Of a stretch of 64,000 nt of DNA, positions 44,346 through 56,439 are shown piece after piece (position 1 is the stretch's first letter; each line of letters begins with the position of its first letter). Position numbers and translations under genes: made by a program. The notes under the pieces were generated by a model. It saw only the letters and a list, made by a program, of their open reading frames with translations, was not told the DNA's origin and did no database searches. Source of the stretch: Prunella strophiata (taxonomy: Eukaryota > Chordata > Aves > Passeriformes > Prunellidae); NCBI GenBank assembly GCA_036583965.1, contig JAZBQD010000034.1:8827040-8891039 (forward strand), written 5' to 3'.

Positions 44346-47300
44346 TGCCATTCATGCCAGAAGCCAGAAGCTGAAATCCCCTGTCCAGGCCCAGATATTC
44401 TGCCCTAGATGTTTCCAGCCTTGATACACACCAGGGGGGTCCATAGCAGAGAGGAAATAAAAAGAAAAAAGGAATGTTTGGGGCAGAATTAGAAAAGACC
44501 CAGATGCCCTGTGTTCTGGTTGGGTGTAGGGCCCCTTGCCCTGGTGGCCTCTCCCCATCTCCAAATGTGTGTGGTTAATACTGGAAGAACACCAAAGAGT
44601 GGTGACCAGTGTTTAAAGGTCAAGAACTGCTCCTGCATAAGGACCAGTTGGACAGAGGAGCACCCTGCAGAGTGGGAAAACTGAAATGGGACATGACCAA
44701 GCCTGCAAAATCTGCAGCAGCACAGAAATGTTCCCTGCTGGCCACAGCACCCAGGTGTGACATAACTTTATGGTGCAGGAATAACACTACTCTTCATATC
44801 CTCAGGCCTTGTTTAATCTCTGCAAATAAAGTGTTTGGGATCTTTAATATCTTCCTAGACCATTTTATGGATTTCACTGTGACTTCTAGAGTGACAACAT
44901 GCTGAAACACCCACATAAATGCCAGAGTTGGTGTGGTGTCTCAGAACTGCACTCTTACAGCTGTGCACCAGAGAGGAGTTGCACTGATGCCTGGAACTTG
45001 GTGGCCTCTTACAGGACAGAATGTAGAGTTACACTGCAAAAAACAGAGTCCCAGAAGGTTTGCATTTTCCCCATGATGAGCAGATGAAACATCCTTCTAG
45101 GATGGATTCATTTTTTGCCCCAAAACACCCTTTCCTAAGTGACCAGGCAATGACTCTTGGTGCCAGGTTCACTAGAGAAGAAATTCAGGCACTCAGGAAT
45201 CAGATAAAGGTGATGAAAGGATGCCCTGACCCTGTCTCACTGTCTGGGTGACCTTCAGCCCACAGACACATTCCAGCACAAAAAAATCTCCATCTGCTGT
45301 TGATAGGAACACCTTCACTAGACTTCCATTTCCCTCCCTGTATAATTCAAGCAATACTGATTTGAGGCTAAAATAACCTGCTGATGGGTTTTATGGGATC
45401 TTGCTTTCCATCCAGAATTTAATAGAAACAGCTGCATTTATAATCTGAAGAGAGTCACTGAAGGATAACCAATGCAACAGAAAGATGCCAGCACGTTTTG
45501 CAAACTCCCAAACAGCCTATCTGATAACAATAATAGTAGCCATAACAATAAAATATTATAATAGCTTGCAGAAAGCTTGCACAGTCGCATTAATTAATAA
45601 TGCTGCTTTTGTCTATAAACCTCTCAAAATGCAGGTGGCTTAACAAGGGGAACCTCACCACAGTGTAACAAGATAAGTAGTAATAAGATCATTATTTTAA
45701 GAAGGTATTCATTTCCGTTTTCCCTACAGATAACAACATTTTATTCGGGGTTTGTTAGCATAAGGATGTTCAGAATTAACTCTAGGTGCTCTGAAGGTTC
45801 TTTAAGTCAACATAAAAGCAGTATATTGTCTGAACTCCTGGCTAAAAAACAAACTGAGTCTTGGAAAATACATGAAACTCTTCAACTTCCCAAGAGCAGT
45901 CACAACAGAAACACAGATCAGTCCACTAATCTTTTGAAAAAAACACAAGTGAATTATATTGACTCCTGTAAACAACTGAAGGAGCTTTTTTCTCCTTTCA
46001 GATTTCAGAAAACAATTAAAATCATGCAATGCAGAATACAAGCATACTGCACAGAGCCATCTTAATCAGGAGCAACTGAAAATATCAGGGATGGAGCTTT
46101 GTAAGACCTGTATTTTGTCTTGGAGGTTTCTTAAGACATAGATGGAACAGGCAGGCATCTGGTGGTCAACAGGGAACACCCAACATGGTTTTGTGGGGTT
46201 AATTCATGCAAATTGTAAAAAATTAGGTAAATATCCAGTAATTAAAAAAAAAAAAAAAAGGTTGTCAAATTTAAGAAATTTTGAAAGAGTGTAGCTGATT
46301 CACTTCAGGTCTTTTCCAGACATGAGAATAAGAAAATGGCTATGGCCAGAGCTGCTGTTCCCCTTGTGCTCTGCCTGCAGCTCACCTTGCTGTACTGGGC
46401 AAGAACCTTTGTTCTCACCCATTTCTGCTCCAAGGTTTGGCTTGGAGCAAGAGGATTTTGGCTCTGAGAAGGATGTCTGTTGCCTTCCTCTTTGCTCTGC
46501 TGTGCATGGTGTGCAGTTGTCCACCCCAGCAGTGTGCTCTGCCCTTTCTATCAGAGCTTTTGTTTCCAGGATGGGAAATCAGTGCTTGTTGCAGCAAATA
46601 TATTTCTGTACCAGAAGCCTTGAAAAAACAAAGGACTCATTCACATGCAGAAGCCTCCAGCCTTGAAAAATGAGGAAATCAACAGAACTCGGCATCCGTC
46701 CGACCTCCCAGCAGAATTATTTCCCCCTGTGCCCACTGTGTTTTACATGATGCTCCTAAATGTCTTTAAAGAGGCTGTTGAAACAACGATTTCCAAAATT
46801 CCTTTTATTTCCTAGCTGGACAATCTCTATAGGAGGCTTTTTATAAAGAGCAAAAATGTAATTATTGTGATTAATTTAAAGAAACTCCAAACAATGCAGA
46901 ATCTCATGTGGTTGTTGCAGAGCCTTGGCATAAATGAATGCTGATGGAGTGACAACACATTTCTCTGCTTCCCTTGGTCACCCCAATTTTGTTGTTTTGG
47001 ATAATGTACCACTCAAGGAATGATTGTAGCACAAGCTCTCAGAGGAGAGATTCCAGAATTTGAATCATCAGGCATTTGCTTCAATCCTTAAATCTGGAAG
47101 GTATTATTTACACTGAAAACCAGCATTTACAAACTCTTCACCCGATAATTTTTGGTAGAATCTCCTTGACAAAAACAACCTCAGCAATGTTTGGCATCAG
47201 GTAGAAAAATCTTCCCTCATCCTCAATGATTTAGGTCTGAAGTGTCCACAGACCCTCTCTCCTTTACACAGCAGCTGGAGCTGTCAAATGAAAAGCTTTG

Positions 47301-48841
47301 ACACCACAGAAGCAAGTCAGAGAAGTTAAGGAAAATATGAGCTTTTCCTGTGTGTACTGAAATGGGAAGATGAGGGACAGGAGCAACTCTTGAGATGATG
47401 ACAGCTCCAAGCAGGTCCTGACTGATGCCACACATGTGGGGGATGATGTTTTAAGGTCACCAGACATGGTTTATTAATTTACTGATTCCTCCTGATGGGG
47501 GAAACCTGATGTGAACAGAAACTGGGGAAAGTCGGCTTTTCCCACAAACTGTACAAAAATGTGCTTCTGTTGTCATGATGATTGGCCTATTACCATATTT
47601 ATAAGAAATTCTTGCTCACTCTGGGATAATTAAGTAAGTAAATGGACTGGAAGATAAACCTGTCAGTCAGAGTGGCACTGCAAACACTGTGCATCCTTCA
47701 GCTGGAAATCCCTAAGCAGCAGCTGGCAAAGGGAGCTGTGCCTTGGCTGGGAACAACCCTGGGCAAGCTCAGTCTGGGGTGGGCTGGGGGCTCCAGGGCC
47801 ACCCAACACAGCTGGATGGGGAGGTCACTGACACAACAGGGCAGGGGCTTTCTTGGAGGCAGGTAATGGAATAATGTGTAGATTCAGTCCAAGTTGAATA
47901 TGCTACAAGTTCAGATCTGCAACTTTGTTTTCTTTCTTTGTCCCACCATCCAGCTGACCTGTTGAGGGTGGGTTTGTGTCCAGCAAATGGACTTGCAGTG
48001 CTCAAGCAGGGGCTGTTCTGATAGACAGTGATGCAACCAGTCCTGTACAATAAATATTTCATGAGTAAATACCTCCACAAGCACTCATAAAAACACCTCA
48101 AATCTCTCTGTGATGAATCCCAGCTGACCCCTTTACTGACTCCCCGGAAAGGAAACTTTACCATCTGCAACCCCAAACCCACTCTCTTCCTCATACATGG
48201 AAGGCTGCTAGAACACTTTTTTTTTTTCCCCCTCCTGGTGAATGGTTGATTTATAACTACTTATAGAATCTCTCTGTGCCCTAGTCTCAGTTTATGCTCT
48301 TTGCTGAGTCATAAACATAAATCAGAGATGTGGGTGGATCCCTGTTTGTTATTAAAGCACCTTATGTTTCTCTAATCCTCGCCAGAGGAAGCAGAAATTA
48401 CTGGTAATACATTAAAGTTACAGTAGGTTGTTGGAGAATATAATATCCCCCCAGATTATTGCCACAGATTGGCTGTCATGTTATTTTCTCATTGAATGGA
48501 AGACCAAATAAATTATAAGTATTAAAAAAAATTATTGAAAATATATGCTAAGAGATTATTGACTGTGAAAAGGCAGACACAGGAGATGCAACCTCAATTG
48601 GAGATTCTGATTAGCAATAATTCAGTCAAATGTTCATATACATGATAAAGTTTTCTTTCACTCAAAGTTCCCAAAACATTGTGAATGCTCCAGATGAAGT
48701 CAAATAATGACAGAGGTGATTATACAGTTTAATATTGATGTACAAATCAACACTTGTTTTTAATCCCTGGCATCAAACCCAAGATGTGCAGAAAACAAAC
48801 GTGAAATGAGGAAGATAAAAGGCATGCTGATTTAGGAAATT
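44346..48841. other. Intergenic, no gene; AT-rich candidate conserved blocks
   Basis: AT-rich, repeat-free sequence at about 45480-45770 and 48240-48700 looks like conserved noncoding DNA. The second block has TGCTGAGTCA at 48302-48311, a MAF/NF-E2-type site. An A16 tract lies near 46234-46249. No exon or RNA gene is recognised. Confidence 0.5.
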
Positions 48842-48902
48842 AAAAAAAAAAAACCCCAAAAACAACAAAAACCCAACAAACCAAAAAGCAGCAGCAGCAG
48901 CA
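48842..48902. repeat. A-rich tract ending in (GCA)5
   Basis: An A12 run grades into CCCCAAAAACAACAAAAACCC and ends in five GCA triplets. It is simple-sequence DNA. Confidence 0.9.
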
Positions 48903-51900
48903 ATTGCCACAATTCAAACAGCCATACAAAGATTCCATCATTGCCATCTGGCTCCACGGCTCTCAGGCTGCTTTGCTAACACACAAGATAAACAAACATG
49001 TGGGCTGAGCTTTAGGGTGGCTGATCCTGGCCTTCCCAATAGTCAAAGGACTCAAAGTTTTGAACTGGAGTGTCTGAGTCAAGAAAAGAAGCATCAATTT
49101 CCAGTCCTTGCATCACATCCTACAGGAACAGGCTGCCAGCTACCAGCTGGGAAGGGGGAAGTCTGTGCACAAAGGAGAAAACTTAAAAAATCACCAGAAT
49201 TATCAGTGTCATTCTGTCATGAATTTCTGCAATCAATACAGATATTCATGTCACTTCTCTTCATTCTTTAATTTCTACCCATTCTCTATCTCACAGGGAA
49301 ATGAGAATTTTCATGTTGGATCAAATCACACAAAATCCCACCCTGAGTGCCTCAGCCTTGCACACTGCTTGGTCTGCAGCACATTTGCAGTCTGTATGTG
49401 TTAAATGGGTTGGATTTCACAAGGACAGGTAACTGACTGGAAACAGACACCTCTGAAAAGTCTACAGAGAGCTTTGCACATGTGGACCCTGCACAAACAG
49501 TCTGAACTCCTTCAAAATACTGTCAGAAGAAAACCTCATTGCAATACAAAATACCATTTTGTAATTTTATATGAAAAGTTGTCTAAATTCTTAAAGGATG
49601 TGAAAGCAAAATGTTTTTAGTTTCAGTTAAGAAGAGAAATAAATTGAGCTTTGCAGAGTTTTTGAACAAACAGGACATCAGCCACATATTCATTTCTGGG
49701 GAAACTATAGAGGAGAAGCAAAAAGGCTTCAGGCTGGGACACAGAAAATCATTGGAGCTGGAGAGAGGAGAATGGAAAGACTGGCACCACTCAGCTGGAA
49801 GGAGCTGAATGGGGAAGGAAGAGATCCAGGAGGTCAAAGCACTGCTGGCCCAGAGAGACTCCACTGGGTGTGTCCTTAATCCTGTTCTATGTCTCCAAAA
49901 ACACTAAGTTCCACCAACCAATTTCCTACAAACGTGTGGCAGAGTTCCACAGCAGTGGGGTGTCCCAGCTCCTCACTTCTGCCAGAGCTTCTAAGCCCTC
50001 CATGGCATGGCCAGTCTGTCACCATGGCACAGGACACTGCTGCCAGCTCCAGGTGGGTTCCTGCAGGGGGAAGGGGACACTGGGCAGCAGCTGGTGGTCC
50101 CCACAGGGCAATGGGCTGGTGCAGGGGCACTGCCTTTTGCACACACTCACCAGCAAGGTCTCCAGCTCAGCCATCACTGATAAGCTGCTCTGTCTGGACA
50201 AAGAGCTGTAAAGCTTAGGGGATGCATGAGGATCTGTAGGTTGTCTATGATTTCCCCTCTTCATCCTTCAGACACCACAGGAATGGCAGAGAGCTAAGGA
50301 TATAATCTGAAAAGATTGTAACTTTTAAAAAATCATCCCATTTTCCAGGCTGGGAGAGAGAAATAAAGGATGCAGGCCCTGTTACACCAAGTGTTTCTGG
50401 AGGTGTCCCGTGTTAGGGACTTTCTGTACTCATCAAGGTTTTTACCTGAGACTCTCTGTACATCACAGGCACAGATCAGTGCTGTGTTACAAACAAAAGG
50501 CCAGACTCCCTTTGTACTCCCAACAACTGATCAAGACAGAAAGGACAGCACACAAACACCTTGTCACCTGGCACACCACAAAGTTTGCAACCTGTTGTAG
50601 GAACACTCACAGTTAGAGTGAGTGGGAAACAGAAGAGAGCAGATCATTAGTGAGAAAGGAACAGAGCTGAGGAGCTTCAGTCACCAAAAAAAAAAAAAAA
50701 AAAAAAAAAAAAAACAAAGGAGATTTTCTTTTCAGGAATATAAAGAAACAGTAATTGCTTTAGAAATCTTATACATTTATGTGCATTTGCTTTGGATGCA
50801 GTCTAGGACTATTGGGAAACTGCACTGAGTCATGTTACTGGAGAAACCTGAGCTCCTGTTCAGCTCTGCAGAAGCAGCACAATCAACCTACAGCATCCTG
50901 TCACCTTGCCCACAGAAAGCTTCAATCACCCTAATCAGCTATTAATGGCCAGCAATGGAAGAAAAAGAACATTTATCCCATCTGAGAGACTGGCAGGGGA
51001 ATCAATTTGCCAGAGCTCACAGAACCCACAAGAGGGCCAGGACTGAAGCAAGCTGTGCATCTCTGCCACAGGAACTGCAGGAAAGTCCCCAAGCATGAAA
51101 ACCTCGTGTACTTGTCCCCTGCCCACGTCTCCTAGGAAAGCCCCCAAGAGCTACTGCCATCTGTAGCAGCATGATGACAAGTGGTACACTGCCTAAAACG
51201 ACACAGGGAACCACAGACATTTGGAAGTGATTCAGGTGAACATGGTGCTGCTTTGTGAAATGAATAATATGCCAGAGATGGATTTGTGAGGCTCGCTGCT
51301 AGCAAAGCTCTGGCTTCTTCTGGACACTGTGCAAACAGCCCTCATGATGGAAAGTCAGGTTGCAGTCTGCTTGCAGCTCACTTTAATTCCAGGGCTGAGG
51401 GTAAAAAGAGAGACAGTGTGGAATGCAAAGACCTGGTGACCTAATTCATTAATTACAGGCTGCTTTCAGCTATTTGATTCTGCTTTGCTATGTGCATCTC
51501 ATGGGCTCTTCCTACATACATCTCTCTTTTCCTCCTTCCTGCCAAGAAAGAGAAGCTATTTAGACTTCCTATCTAGTGTGATGATATCATATTTATTTAT
51601 AAATGTTCATCCTTGAAATAAAAGGATGGGGATGATGGTGAGTGCTATGCATTTGAATTCCTGGCCCAGGGTTTGTGCTGCAGCCTCAGGAGTTTAGCTG
51701 GCCCTTGCTTCCAAGTCCTTCAGATGGTGAGCCACAGGTGCTGGGAGAGCCATCCCTCGCTGGCTGCATCCACAAAGCCATCCTGCCTCCTCCAGCTTTT
51801 GCAATGGAGTGTTTTCCCCCCAGAGTTGTGATTATGAAATGTCACCGTGGAAACAGTTGGAATATAATATGTGCTTGCTTGCTTTCCCCCACCCTCCCTC

Positions 51901-53589
51901 CCCTCCCACCAACCTCCTCACTTTCTGAAGTTATGTTTGCTGCGCAAGAAAAACCCTTCTTGTTGCTCTCCTCTCCCCCTAAACCTGCAAAGGGGAGTGT
52001 GTGCACCTCAGAGTCACCCCCCAAAAATACCCCTATTCATTAACAGCTCCTTGGTATCTTGCAGCAAGGCAAAACCTACCAAACTCAACTGGCTGTCCCT
52101 GCAGCTACCAGGACTTTCTGCCTTCCTCTGTCAAATAATGGCTTCTGTAAAATGCCATTATAAAGAGGCTTTGAGCCAGTAGGATCCTGGTCTGCTGTTG
52201 CTATAACTGTCACTGCAAGAAAGCCTCTACAGCAAAGCATAATTCCTCATCACACACCTCTGCTGTCCCCTCTGCTCTGCTGTCCTGTTCCCATTAGTGC
52301 TATAATGAGCATACAACACACACACACACATCTTGGCTCTCTTTCTTGTGTCCCACCACCTAGAGGCAAGTCTTTAGATGATGAGTTCTTTCTGCTCTGC
52401 CTATGTTAATAAAGCACGATTTCTCCCTAATCATGATTTCTTCCACGATTCTCATCAGCATCACAAAAGGTCAGAGCTGTCCACCTGGGAGTGGAAAGGT
52501 CACTTCACTTTGGATCTGACACGTGGTATCTCGTAGCTCCTGGAATATTATCAGCTCACTTCATATTTATTTTGTGTGACTGCAGCACTATAAAAGAGCG
52601 GGGGCTGTTCCAGAGAAATCTTCAGTCTCTTGTCAGGAATGTGCAAGCAACCCCAAGGGAAAATATGAACTCAAGAGAGAGGTACTGAACAGACCTCTCT
52701 CCCTGGCAGAGAATGCTGGTTTGGCTCTCACAAATCACATTGGGGATTTAGATACCCACTGGTATTTGTTAGTTTTTATTTAGATGCCCACTGGTGTTTG
52801 TTAATTTTAATTAATGGGAATTGCACATAAAAATCCCCCAGGCAGTTTTGATAATTTCAGGCAACAGGGCTTTGAGGACTGCAGAGATGGACTCACTTGG
52901 AGGGAACCTGTCCCATGCACCAGTTATGGAAAATGCTCCAGACACTCTCCACAGTCAGGTGTATGTTTACAACAAGACCATGGGGGGGAAATCCATAATT
53001 TTTCTAATTCAGGAGAAGCTTTGAGCTTTCACTGTGATGTTCATGCACACCTGGTTTCCCCAGGAGTTTTACAGCCAGGTGACACTGTCAGGGGTGGGAA
53101 GGGGACACAAAAAGTGGCTTCTGCCCTGGAGAGATGGGAAAGAGCAGGAGCTCCCCTCGCTGCTGGCTTGGCCAGCCCTGAAGGACAGCAAGGGACATGC
53201 CTTGATGGCTTCACCAGCTGGAGTTTATGACCTTGTTACCTCCTACAGGGCCCTTCGGGTAACTGTGAAAGGTTCCTGTTGGCAGTGGCAGACCCAAGAG
53301 TCATCTGAGGCTGATGATTTTCAGTACAAAGCACAACTTCTATTTTTCCCCCCATAGCAGCTGATTTGTCAGCAGCATGGAGATGGGGATACCCTGTGAA
53401 CACAAAGCAGGTGTTTCCTGCTCCTCATGCAAGCCACAGCCTTCCCATGAGGAGGATTGCAGGCACTGCTGTGCCCAGTACCATCTCACCAGCCCAGAGC
53501 AATGCAAGCTGGTCTGACAACCCTTCACCATAAGATCAGGTCAAGGAAAAAATAAAAAATAGGTCTTTTGGGTGGTCTATACCTGAATC
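48903..53589. other. Intergenic, no gene; A29 tract and short duplications
   Basis: A29 occurs at 50686-50714, and a short (AC)n lies at about 52316-52330. A 32-bp unit containing CCCACTGGT and TTTGTTA is duplicated in tandem at 52747-52809 with a few substitutions. No exon or transposon is recognised. Confidence 0.55.
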
Positions 53590-53900
53590 TGCAATCTGCA
53601 CACATTTCTTCTGCTGCTTTGTTCCTTTAAGGACGATCCAGGAGCAGGCAAAGGAAATCCCTGAGACGAGCTAATGGACACCCCTCCTACGCTGGTCTCC
53701 AAATCAGCAATTCAAATTGGCAGCGTCTCTCATCTGAATTGTTAATTCTGCACCGAGCGACAGCCTCCCGTAACTCCCAGGCTCACCAGGTGGAGCAGAA
53801 TCACACAGGCTCTCCATTTAAATGCTGCTTCTATTTCTGACGTGCTTTCAATTACCTGCCAAAGCAGCCGGATCTCTCAGAGCCCCTCGCCCTCCCCACT
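53590..53900. promoter_or_regulatory. Candidate conserved noncoding element about 10 kb upstream of GRIA1
   Basis: This block keeps about nine CpGs (GACGAG, TACGC, AGCGT, CCGAGCG, CCCGTA, GACGTG, GCCGG) in otherwise CpG-depleted DNA. It carries TTGTTAATT, TTTAAATG, CAATTACCTG and CACCAGGTGG. The last two place homeodomain and E-box sites together. It has no repeats and no coding signature. Conservation is inferred from composition, not measured. Confidence 0.35.
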
Positions 53901-56280
53901 GATCCCTGTGCTGATCTGCCCCCTGCAGCAGAGCCTCTCACCCCACACCTTTCACACGGGGAGGTGCCTTTCACCAAGGCAGCTCCAGCAGACGAACATC
54001 TGGCCAAAATCCAGCTGTGCTCAAAGCCTCAGCAGCAGCAGGGATGGAAATGGAGCTCCACATCCAAATGCCAACCTGCTGCCACCACAAGGGAACCCAG
54101 CATGTGCAGGTGGAGAAAACCACTGCAGTCCTTCCTCCTGGCTCTTCTGAGCCTGGGGCTGCAGCTGCCAAGGGAAGAGGGCAAAGGTTCCCTGGCAGTG
54201 AACAGTGCTCACCCTCTCACCTGCTGCTACACAGTCCCTGAAAGTTGCCCAGTTGCACAAAGCTACAAAACATTTTTCATGTGCCCAGTGCCCCTTTTGG
54301 AGAGGAATTCAGGACATCTGCTATTTTAACCCTGATTAGATTCAGATTTTTTCTTGAACTGACTGTGATGGATGGCTGTTCCCCCTTTCTAGACCATTCT
54401 CATTCAATATCAAAGCAGAGCAGGTGATGAGGGAATCTGGCCCATTCATACCTGGGCACCAGTTAATTATCAGGCATTCAGACAAGCCTGTAACCTTAGG
54501 CAAGGTGAGGTAGGAGTGGGAGGCTCAGCTATGGCACTGCTGCCATCTCCTGATTTTACACTCATACCTAAACCTGTCCATCAAAACAGGGCACCCCACT
54601 TGCTCCCCTCCACTTCCACCCACAGTTTTCCTACTTCAGGAGGTGAGTCAAGATATGGTATTAGTGTGTATTCACTGGCTAACCTCACTGTTTCAGACTT
54701 CAGCTTCTAGAAAATAGTTTTTTTGTACTTGTTTACCCTGTTCATTTATTATTTCCCCCCTCAGATCATGAACTGGAACATGTTGCAGAGCACAGAGAGT
54801 CCTGAGTTTGGTACAGACATCTGCATCCAAACAACTTGACAGTCCAGAGTAAAAGGAGAGAAAGCACTTCAGACAGTCATTTGCACAAGGCCATGTACCA
54901 GCTTAGTGTGGAAAGGCACAAGTCTGCTTGTCTCCAACCTACAGCGCTGTTTTTGCTCACAAGGGTCCTTTAAAACCACTTCAGGATGCAATAAACAAAC
55001 AAAAAGTGTAATATCTTATGAGTCTCCACTTGCACTGTGAGTGGGGGTAAAGTGCTGCAAGACCCAGAACATGGCTTTTGATATAGTTGGTAAAAGAATA
55101 AGGATGTCTTTGACAGCAAATTACAACCTTTCACTGAAAAATCCTCTCAGAAAATTGGTGTTTTCTGCCTGTCTGCATTTCACAGAAATTAATTTTTTTT
55201 CCTAGTGTTTCCTTTTCTGTAAGAAAGGTCTGGAAATCTGAAAACCCCCTGGTTAAAAATCTTAAAAAAAGAAGGGTGGGGAGGGGTTCAGACAAAAATA
55301 TTTCACTTGCCATTTTTGAGTGAAAAGCGAACAGCTTCTGCAGCACGTCTACCACATGATCTTGCAGGCAGATCTGAGGTTCTCCATGAGATGCACAAAC
55401 AGAAATGACATTATGGAGATCAACACCAGTGTTTTCTCCTTCATGAGGCTTTGCTTAGTGCTGTGTTGTGGATTACAGCTTGAAAATGAAGTCTATGCTG
55501 GGAAAAAAAAGCTCTTGGTCCCAAAATCCGCAGGAACAAGGCTTTTAATCAAACCACAAAGGGAAAGAGTGGTTTAGGCAGAAATGTGCAAGGCTAGATA
55601 CACTTGGGGAGTGAGCATTACCTTGAAGGCATTTATAAGAGTGGTAGGAGCGTGATCACACCATCCCAATCCCTCCTCCCATGACTGAAATCCATCCCAA
55701 GGAATTCCCACTCTGTGGTGAGCTGGGTGGTCAGGCTGCTCCCCACCAGCCCCACCACACACAGAGCACAGCAGCCTTTGTGGGGTGCAAGAAGCAGCAT
55801 CCAAGTAGTCCTGTAACCATGACAACGTTCAGAATCAAAAATACACACATTTCAACTCCTTGTAGTAAAAAGGAAATATCAATAAAGGATGGAAGCCACT
55901 TTCTGCACATTTCTGTGCTCCTCACAAGAAAGTCTTTGGGAATATCCTGGCTCTTTGGTATATGAAAATTAAGGAGGCAGAGTCCACATCCAGTACTGAC
56001 TGTTTCAGGGTTGGTTACTCCTCTTCTCTTTTTTCTAGTTTAAATAAGGTATCTGAATTTCTTTAGCTCCTTTGCGTTTTAACATTCATCTTAAAGCCTC
56101 AGATAGAAAAAGAAAAGTGGAAAAAACAACCTTTCTTTGCACCCCCTGCTTCCTGCTAAAGTGAAACACTCTGTGTGAGGAGTGACAGTCATTTTCCTGA
56201 GCACACAATGCCTGTGATTTGAATGTCAGCCCTGCAAGCATGATTCCATGTGGGGATTCACTTTTTACATTCCCCAGCTG
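53901..56280. other. Intergenic, no gene recognised
   Basis: Mixed composition with no repeat longer than short homopolymers. Reading frames of up to about 120 codons at 53960-54330 have no family resemblance. Confidence 0.6.
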
Positions 56281-56309
56281 CAAAAGAAGTTGCACAGCTC
56301 CATCGGTTT

Positions 56310-56420
56310 GCCATGCTGATGCTAATAAACCCCTCCAAGTTGCTATGGCAACGAGGCTAATTAGAAATGGGCTAATGTTGGGGTTGATCTGTTCAAATTT
56401 CCCTAGTCTAGGCTGCAATG
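56310..56420. promoter_or_regulatory. Candidate enhancer with RFX X-box and homeodomain site
   Basis: GTTGCTATGGCAAC at 56339-56352 differs by one base from the palindromic X-box GTTGCCATGGCAAC bound by RFX factors. Six bases further on, TAATTA at 56358-56363 is a core homeodomain site, and CTAATAAACC to the left resembles a forkhead-type site. The grouping of long, specific motifs in about 60 nt suggests a regulatory element roughly 13 kb upstream of GRIA1. Its target and activity are not shown by the sequence. Confidence 0.45.
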
Positions 56421-56439
56421 AAATGGTAAAGGGTTAAAG

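Noticed and set aside
44071..44355. Minus-strand frame encoding repeating WFGLV
   Set aside because: It is the translation of the (CAAAC)19 array.
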